Shown one piece after another: positions 6,091 to 10,336 of a DNA stretch of 10,336 nucleotides. Numbering within the stretch: position 1 is the stretch's first letter; each line of letters opens with the position of its first letter. Position numbers and translations under genes: made by a program. This DNA is from an uncultured cyanobacterium (GTDB lineage: Bacteria; Cyanobacteriota; Cyanobacteriia; Phormidesmidales; Phormidesmidaceae). Location: NCBI GenBank assembly GCA_938029995.1, contig CALHGI010000529.1, positions 1 to 10,336 on the forward strand, in the 5' to 3' direction. Below the pieces are notes generated by a model. It was not told the origin of the DNA, ran no database searches, and saw only the letters and a program-made list of their open reading frames with translations.

Positions 6091-6531
6091 TTATGGGGCG
6101 GGGCTAAACCCTCCCAGGTCACTATTGTCTATCTGATCGGGTGCGGCAGTTTGCTGAAATCCAGACAGTATCGCTAGCTGATTTAGGGGCTGGGTTCCCA
6201 CATAAAATTCTCCATTGATTTCCCAGGTGGGATAGGCATTGATGCCCACCGTATTGCATAGGTCCACCTGGGCATTGACGCCACGGGCATCACATTCTAC
6301 GTAAGGCAGCAGCTGGGCGGCATGGCTGAAGAGTTGCTTTTGGTGGGCACAGTGGGGACACCAGTAGGCGCCATACATGGTTGCCCCCGTATTGCTTAAG
6401 TAGTCTGCTAGCTCAGATTCATAGCTGGGGGCGCCGAGTTGTTCGATGGATACGGCTTGGCAACTATTGAGTGCGATCGCACTCAACACACCGATGGCCA
6501 ACGACAGCCTCAACTTCCCTGTCCCCGCCAT
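6091..6531 (-). CDS. Lipoprotein-like thioredoxin-fold protein related to the VKOR-linked Trx domain
   Basis: 146 residues. The N-terminal signal sequence (KLRLSLAIGVLSAIALNSC) ends in a lipobox-like LNSC with Cys24, suggesting a lipid-anchored protein facing the periplasm or thylakoid lumen. The thioredoxin fold follows, with YGAYWCPHCAHQKQLF (redox pair Cys58 and Cys61), a second cysteine pair (Cys80 in YVECD, Cys92 in DLCNTVGI), and the cis-proline motif AYPTW (Pro101) with NGEFYVGTQPLNQL. Four cysteines in this pattern resemble the Trx domain fused to VKOR in cyanobacteria and in plant LTO1, but the membrane VKOR domain is absent. It probably makes or reshuffles disulfides in exported proteins; partner unknown. 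GAGGGG lies 5 bases before ATG 6531. It is divergent from htrA, another envelope protein-quality gene. Confidence 0.82.
   Translation of the reverse strand: MAGTGKLRLSLAIGVLSAIALNSCQAVSIEQLGAPSYESELADYLSNTGATMYGAYWCPHCAHQKQLFSHAAQLLPYVECDARGVNAQVDLCNTVGINAYPTWEINGEFYVGTQPLNQLAILSGFQQTAAPDQIDNSDLGGFSPAP
6473..6480. repeat. HIP1 octamer GCGATCGC (signal-peptide codons of the Trx-fold gene)
   Basis: Perfect GCGATCGC within the signal-sequence codons of the thioredoxin-fold gene. Confidence 0.85.
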
Positions 6532-6570
6532 AGTTGCCCCTCACCATCTATCACTGCTAACCGTACCGCC

Positions 6571-6607
6571 TTGCCCATTGCTGCTCACGTTAGCAGCCTA
6601 GGGGCAA
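6571..6607. promoter_or_regulatory. Two-tier palindrome between the divergent Trx-fold and htrA genes
   Basis: Inner perfect 6-bp arms GCTGCT (6580-6585) and AGCAGC (6592-6597) enclose a 6-base loop. Outer perfect 6-bp arms TTGCCC (6571-6576) and GGGCAA (6602-6607) sit around it, joined by short internal loops. It lies 40 bases upstream of the Trx-fold start. Its symmetry between divergent genes suggests an operator or a leader structure; not assigned to a regulator. Confidence 0.4.
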
Positions 6608-6631
6608 AACGCGGGGAACGATTTATTTCCA

Positions 6632-6665
6632 GGGCGGCTTTCCGCCCACGATCATTGCCCACGAT
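6632..6665. promoter_or_regulatory. GC hairpin plus overlapping direct repeat upstream of htrA
   Basis: GGGCGG (6632-6637) and CCGCCC (6642-6647) form a perfect 6-bp stem with loop CTTT. Overlapping its right arm, GCCCACGAT occurs twice in direct orientation (6644-6652 and 6657-6665), with a 13-bp period. The second copy ends 32 bases before the htrA -35, a position where activators commonly bind. Confidence 0.4.
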
Positions 6666-6697
6666 TACCAAGGAAACTGCCACAATAGAACCAACTT

Positions 6698-6724
6698 TTG
6701 TCACTGGCCCATATCCTCTATAAG
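6698..6724 (+). promoter_or_regulatory. Candidate sigma-70-type promoter of htrA
   Basis: TTGTCA (6698-6703) and TATAAG (6719-6724) each match the consensus at five of six positions. The 15-base spacer is short of the ideal 17. Predicted transcription start is near 6731, giving a leader of about 54 bases. It also speaks against a TTG start at 6698 for htrA, since that would lie within the -35. Confidence 0.5.
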
Positions 6725-6784
6725 TCCTGCTCCAGGCTTTTTCAGAGTCTTTTTAGGGCCGTTAGTATTTCAGAGAATGACCTT

Positions 6785-7972
6785 ATGAAGTCTTTTGAAC
6801 TATCCACCGCCCTTAGCCGCCAGCTAAGTCGATGGCTCATCACCTGCTTCTCAGCAGTCCTGCTCTTTTTTTCTGGCATTCAACCCGTAGCCGCCCTGAC
6901 TGAAACATCGGCGGCGCCAGCCCCTCCCCTATCTTCCCTATCCAGGGAAAGCTTTGTCGCTGCTGCCGTCCAACGGGTAGGAGATGCGGTAGTTCGCATC
7001 GATACTGAGCGCACCATTACCCGAAATGTGCCGGATCTCCTCTACGACGACCCCATGTTTAGGGGCTTCTTTAGCCCTGATACTTTTCAGCGCGTTCCCC
7101 AACAGGAGCACCTCAGTGGACAGGGTTCTGGATTTATCGTGGACAGTAATGGCTATATCCTGACCAACGCCCACGTCGTAGAGCAGGCCGATCGGGTGAC
7201 GGTCACCCTGAAAGATGGTCGCCATTTTGACGGTACCGTCGAGGGGGCCGACGAACTAACGGACCTAGCCGTCGTCAAAATCGAAGCAGACCAGGAAGAA
7301 TTACCTGTCGCCTCCTTAGGAAATTCTGACACCATTGCGGTTGGTGATTGGGCCATCGCCGTGGGGAATCCCCTCGGCCTAGATAACACCGTAACCTTAG
7401 GCATTGTGAGCACCCTCAAGCGTTCCAGTGCCACGGTGGGTATTCCTGACAAACGGCTTGATTTTATTCAAACAGATGCGGCCATCAACCCAGGTAACTC
7501 CGGGGGGCCCCTGCTGAATAGCCAAGGCGAAGTTATTGGCATTAACACGGCTATTCGAGCAGATGCCATGGGCATTGGCTTTGCAATTCCCATCAATAAA
7601 GCCAAGTCTATCCAAGACCAGCTAGCCCATGGGGAACGCATTGTCCATCCTTACCTAGGCATTCAAATTGCCGATTTAACCCCAGAGATGGCCAAGCGTA
7701 ATAATGATGACCCCAACGCCAACATGATGCTTCCAGAAGTCAGTGGTGTCCTAGTTATTCGTGTCTTAACCGATACTCCGGCCGCCAATGCTGGACTACG
7801 CCGTGGTGACGTCATCACACAAATTGATGACCAGCATTTTGATACCGCTAATCAACTGCAGTCCTACGTTGACCAAGTCAAGATTGGTCAACGTCTAAGG
7901 CTCAGCTTGCGCCGTGGCGACCAAACTCAATCCGTCACCATCAAAGCTGCAGAACTCAACCTAGACGCCTAA
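6785..7972 (+). CDS. htrA: HtrA/Deg-family serine protease with one PDZ domain
   Basis: 395 residues. A basic N-terminus with a hydrophobic core ending near VAALTE (residues 20-40) gives a signal peptide or anchor. The trypsin-like domain (about 55-275) carries the complete triad His130 (LTNAHVV), Asp160 (LTDLAVV) and Ser239 (NPGNSGGPL). One PDZ domain (about 290-390) contains [21 protein letters not shown] and [14 protein letters not shown] strands. This architecture fits the cyanobacterial HtrA/HhoA/HhoB group, which degrades or protects unfolded envelope and lumen proteins under heat and light stress. I cannot say which paralogue this is, so the symbol is used in the family sense. The ATG at 6785 was chosen for the signal peptide. 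A promoter candidate lies at 6698-6724. Upstream and divergent is the Trx-fold protein; downstream and convergent is rpoC2. Confidence 0.94.
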   Translation: MKSFELSTALSRQLSRWLITCFSAVLLFFSGIQPVAALTETSAAPAPPLSSLSRESFVAAAVQRVGDAVVRIDTERTITRNVPDLLYDDPMFRGFFSPDTFQRVPQQEHLSGQGSGFIVDSNGYILTNAHVVEQADRVTVTLKDGRHFDGTVEGADELTDLAVVKIEADQEELPVASLGNSDTIAVGDWAIAVGNPLGLDNTVTLGIVSTLKRSSATVGIPDKRLDFIQTDAAINPGNSGGPLLNSQGEVIGINTAIRADAMGIGFAIPINKAKSIQDQLAHGERIVHPYLGIQIADLTPEMAKRNNDDPNANMMLPEVSGVLVIRVLTDTPAANAGLRRGDVITQIDDQHFDTANQLQSYVDQVKIGQRLRLSLRRGDQTQSVTIKAAELNLDA

Positions 7973-7987
7973 GCGCCCATAGCATCC

Positions 7988-8050
7988 GGTCAGGTTAGCC
8001 AAGGCTATGAATACCCCCAAACATCGTGGGGAAGCAAGGTTAACCTGACC
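7988..8050. repeat. 63-bp hairpin element downstream of htrA
   Basis: Arms GGTCAGGTTAGCC (7988-8000) and GGTTAACCTGACC (8038-8050) pair at 13 positions with one G-U pair. The 37-base interior can form a second tier: GCT 8004-8006 with AGC 8033-8035, and CCCC near 8014-8018 with GGGG 8028-8031. No flanking target duplication is visible. A folded RNA or a small nonautonomous repeat element are both possible. Confidence 0.5.
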
Positions 8051-8063
8051 CGCCCATGTTCGC

Positions 8064-8150
8064 CGTTGCTGATTTAGGGGATGAACCGATCGATCAGACG
8101 CACTCTAGAACGGCATGGTTCAATCGAAATCATACCAAGGATCAGCAACG
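8064..8150. repeat. Long-range inverted repeat pair with a nested stem
   Basis: Perfect 10-bp arms CGTTGCTGAT (8064-8073) and ATCAGCAACG (8141-8150), 67 bases apart, enclose a nested perfect 6-bp pair TGAACC (8082-8087) and GGTTCA (8117-8122). The correct nesting order is consistent with one folded RNA. Confidence 0.45.
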
Positions 8151-8197
8151 CCCCATGTTCTACGGTGTCCCAGGCATGGGTTAAACCCACAAACATT

Positions 8198-8241
8198 CAA
8201 TAAGAAAGGGGCTGAGCATATGCTCAGCCCCTTTCTTATTG
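8198..8241. terminator. 44-bp perfect palindrome, shared terminator of htrA and rpoC2
   Basis: Every base from 8198 to 8219 is complementary to 8220-8241, giving two 22-base arms with no spacer. The GC core GGGGCTGAGC is flanked by AAGAAA and TTTCTT. As RNA, a few central bases would open as a loop. Its position between the 3' ends of convergent genes and its symmetry fit a bidirectional factor-independent terminator; the closing U-rich stretch is broken by a C (CTTTCTTATT). Confidence 0.75.
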
Positions 8242-8275
8242 GCCCATCAGTCTAGAGAATCTCCTATGGAGTTGC

Positions 8276-10336
8276 CTAGGGAGCAGCCGTTTTGTCATCA
8301 ATCAGAGCATTGTCATCCAAAAATGGTGACGGCGGATTTTGGGCATCGGCAGCACCCGGTGCCTTATCACTTGGAGCCTTAGTCCCCATCATGTCGTCAG
8401 CAAACATGTTCAACCCACCCTCACGGTCGTAAACACGGGCGGTGCGATCATCTAGAACCATATCCTGCAGGGCCATATTGTCCGACAAAAATGCCTTATC
8501 AAAAGACGGGTCCATCTCAGGGGTGGAGCGTTCTTCGTAGGCATTAAATCCTGTACCCGCAGGAATCAAACGTCCGATAATGACATTCTCCTTCAAACCA
8601 CGCAACCAGTCAGACTTACCTTCAATTGCGGCTTCTGTCAGTACTCGAGTGGTCTCTTGGAAACTGGCTGCCGAGATGAAGCTGTCGGTGTTCAGGGATG
8701 CTTTGGTAATGCCTAAAAGGACCGGAGTATATTCCGCCGGAGCACCACCGGTAATCGACATAGCTTCGTTGACCTGCTCAAGTTGGCGAATTTCCACCAG
8801 CTCTCCAGGCAGCATTGTCGTATCACCACCATCTTCTACTCGGGCTTTGGAGGTCATTTGCCGAACAATGACTTCAATATGCTTGTCCGAAATATCAATT
8901 CCCTGGGACTGATATACAGACTGAACTTCATTCACCAAAAAGGTTTGAACCTGACGCAGGCTGATCATCGCAGACTCATGGACACCTTTGGTTTCACGGT
9001 GGTACTTAAAGAAGATTTCTAGGATTTGGTGAGGATTCAATGGACCATCGGTCAACGGCTCAGCCAAACTTACCTGCTGACCATCGGACACAATCATCGG
9101 TTGACCAGGTGCAATGGGGTATTCAGCCATCACACCGTCGTCTTCGACGATTTTCACCTCAACTGTTTCATCTTCACCATAAATAACCTGGGCATTACCC
9201 GGTCGGTCTGCCAGTACACAGGCTTCTTTGGGTTTTCTGGCCTCTAATAATTCTTCAATTCGCGGTAGACCCTGAATAATGTCACCGGTCTTAGCACGTT
9301 CGAAGATTAGCAGCACCAAATTGTCACCCCGCTGCACTAGGTCGCCATCCTCAATATGGAGTACCGCACCTGTGGATACTCGATAGGGCCGGGCAATGCG
9401 AAGAACAATACTACTCTCGTGGACCGCTACAACTTGGCCAGATTCTTTAGAAAGAATGCCTTCAGCTAAAGGATAGCCATCGACCAACAAGTCTCCACTT
9501 TTAACCGTGGGAGACTTGCCATCCAAGTCTAAAGTCACCAAGTCGCTATCCCGGACCACTAGGATACGACGGACGGACTCCACATCTTCTCGAATACCAC
9601 GCACTTCCCCTGCGTCCTTCGCATGGATTTCTGTACGTGCTACTACCGCACCTGGTTCAATTTCATCCCCTTCTGCCACCAATAGGCGAGTTTGGGTGCT
9701 TCCTTGAGTTTGGTCTGCCGCAATGTCACGTCGAATCACCAACGTCTCTAAAATAACAACTTGGAGACGCTGAATTTCAGTGTTTTGTCGGTCAGGTACC
9801 AGCTCAATATCCGCCGTTAGCGTAGACGAAAATGACTCACTATCAATGCTGAGTGCTAGCTGCGTCCGTAGCAGTTCCACACTGCCCACGGACTTAACTC
9901 GCTCACCGTCTTTGAAGAAGATACGTTGAATTGCCGTAATCCCAATGGAATTATTATTACTGTCGCTAACGGAGTATTGGCTGGGAACAGTCGGACTGTC
10001 GGAAACTTCGTATTCCTGTACGGGACGTAGCAACAGCGCCGCTCCCTCAGGCGTTTCCACATACTCCACATAGCGCAGTGCTTCAGCAGTCACCCCTGGA
10101 ATGACTTCTTCGCCTGCACTCACCAAGACACCATCTTTGCCACTGACGGCATCTGGGCTATCCACCATGTGAATATCCCCAGGTTTAACGACAATCTCTC
10201 GGAGAATGTCATTCTTTTGGGTAACTTCCACGACACCACTGATTTGGCAGAAGATATCTTTCACCACTTCGGTGCCGGCCTCAATATATTGGCCATCCTC
10301 CACCATCAGTAATGAGATATCTTTATTGACCTCATG
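8276..10336 (-). CDS. rpoC2: RNA polymerase beta' subunit C-terminal part, partial, 5' end off the window
   Basis: 686 codons are visible. The frame is open to the window edge: the ATG at 10306 is an internal methionine preceded in frame by [10 protein letters not shown]. Cyanobacteria split beta' into RpoC1 (called gamma) and RpoC2. Visible residues 1 to about 350 are the last part of the large SI3 insertion, with repeated barrel-sandwich segments such as [32 protein letters not shown] and [13 protein letters not shown]. Bacterial beta' conservation resumes at [16 protein letters not shown] (about 356-371). It continues through [54 protein letters not shown] and [16 protein letters not shown]. 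The last 75 or so residues are an acidic, proline-rich tail. It acts in the core enzyme at the clamp and jaw. The stop is TAG at 8276, followed by the shared terminator. Confidence 0.97.
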   Translation of the reverse strand, partial: HEVNKDISLLMVEDGQYIEAGTEVVKDIFCQISGVVEVTQKNDILREIVVKPGDIHMVDSPDAVSGKDGVLVSAGEEVIPGVTAEALRYVEYVETPEGAALLLRPVQEYEVSDSPTVPSQYSVSDSNNNSIGITAIQRIFFKDGERVKSVGSVELLRTQLALSIDSESFSSTLTADIELVPDRQNTEIQRLQVVILETLVIRRDIAADQTQGSTQTRLLVAEGDEIEPGAVVARTEIHAKDAGEVRGIREDVESVRRILVVRDSDLVTLDLDGKSPTVKSGDLLVDGYPLAEGILSKESGQVVAVHESSIVLRIARPYRVSTGAVLHIEDGDLVQRGDNLVLLIFERAKTGDIIQGLPRIEELLEARKPKEACVLADRPGNAQVIYGEDETVEVKIVEDDGVMAEYPIAPGQPMIVSDGQQVSLAEPLTDGPLNPHQILEIFFKYHRETKGVHESAMISLRQVQTFLVNEVQSVYQSQGIDISDKHIEVIVRQMTSKARVEDGGDTTMLPGELVEIRQLEQVNEAMSITGGAPAEYTPVLLGITKASLNTDSFISAASFQETTRVLTEAAIEGKSDWLRGLKENVIIGRLIPAGTGFNAYEERSTPEMDPSFDKAFLSDNMALQDMVLDDRTARVYDREGGLNMFADDMMGTKAPSDKAPGAADAQNPPSPFLDDNALIDDKTAAP

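Larger units (their letters stand above)
7973..8275. other. Structured intergenic region between convergent htrA and rpoC2
   Basis: 303 bases with no credible gene on either strand, but dense in inverted repeats: 7988-8050, 8064-8150, a short TGGGTT/AACCCA palindrome at 8177-8189, and the terminator palindrome at 8198-8241. CCCATGTTC also occurs twice directly (8053-8061 and 8152-8160). It could be a long htrA 3' untranslated region, an independent small RNA, or a decayed repeat element. Confidence 0.5.

Noticed and set aside
6698..6784. Upstream TTG start for htrA
   Set aside because: It overlaps a promoter-like -35, and the ATG at 6785 gives a normal signal peptide.
7988..8050. Insertion of a small transposable element (MITE)
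   Set aside because: Terminal inverted repeats are present, but I see no target-site duplication and no second copy in the window, so I keep it only as a hairpin element.

Overview
The window is a piece of a cyanobacterial chromosome. Four genes point there directly: a split RNA polymerase subunit (rpoC2), the photosystem II assembly factor ycf39, the cytochrome b6f subunit petM, and a cyanobacterial-type HtrA/Deg protease. The octamer GCGATCGC (HIP1), a known cyanobacterial hallmark, occurs four times. Base composition looks close to 50% GC by eye. I cannot name the genus.

Layout. (1) Positions 1-1166, minus: 5' two thirds of ilvB (acetolactate synthase large subunit), cut by the window edge. 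Its 326-base upstream gap holds two tandem hairpins. (2) 1493-2017, minus: a small alpha/beta-hydrolase-like protein. (3) 2018-2414: a divergent intergenic region whose plus-strand half carries three successive hairpins, leading into (4) 2415-2744, plus: a ComFB-domain protein. (5) 2748-2929: three 45-bp tandem repeats plus a decayed fourth, open in the ComFB frame after its stop codon. (6) 3080-4597, plus: a sensor kinase with a probable DICT domain, an intact phospho-acceptor His box and a degenerate ATP-binding domain. (7) Minus strand, convergent with the kinase: ycf39 (4659-5615), a terminator (5689-5741), petM (5850-5954) and a lipoprotein-like thioredoxin-fold protein (6091-6531). petM is a 34-residue gene found by translating the minus strand. 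(8) A 253-base divergent intergenic region with palindromes, a direct repeat and a promoter-like sequence, driving (9) htrA (6785-7972, plus). (10) 7973-8275: an unusually structured intergenic region with two long-range inverted repeats and a 44-bp perfect palindrome acting as a shared terminator. (11) 8276-10336, minus: the C-terminal half of rpoC2, cut by the right edge.

How they fit together. Most of the window is core metabolism and photosynthesis: branched-chain amino acid synthesis, transcription, photosystem II biogenesis, electron transport and envelope protein quality control. The least ordinary part is 2197-4597. There a nucleotide-second-messenger-type protein (ComFB) with a heavily folded leader sits directly upstream of a DICT-domain kinase with no response regulator beside it. 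I see no mobile element, CRISPR array, tRNA or rRNA. No clearly new defence or biosynthetic system is visible; the findings are mostly RNA-structure and domain-architecture observations.
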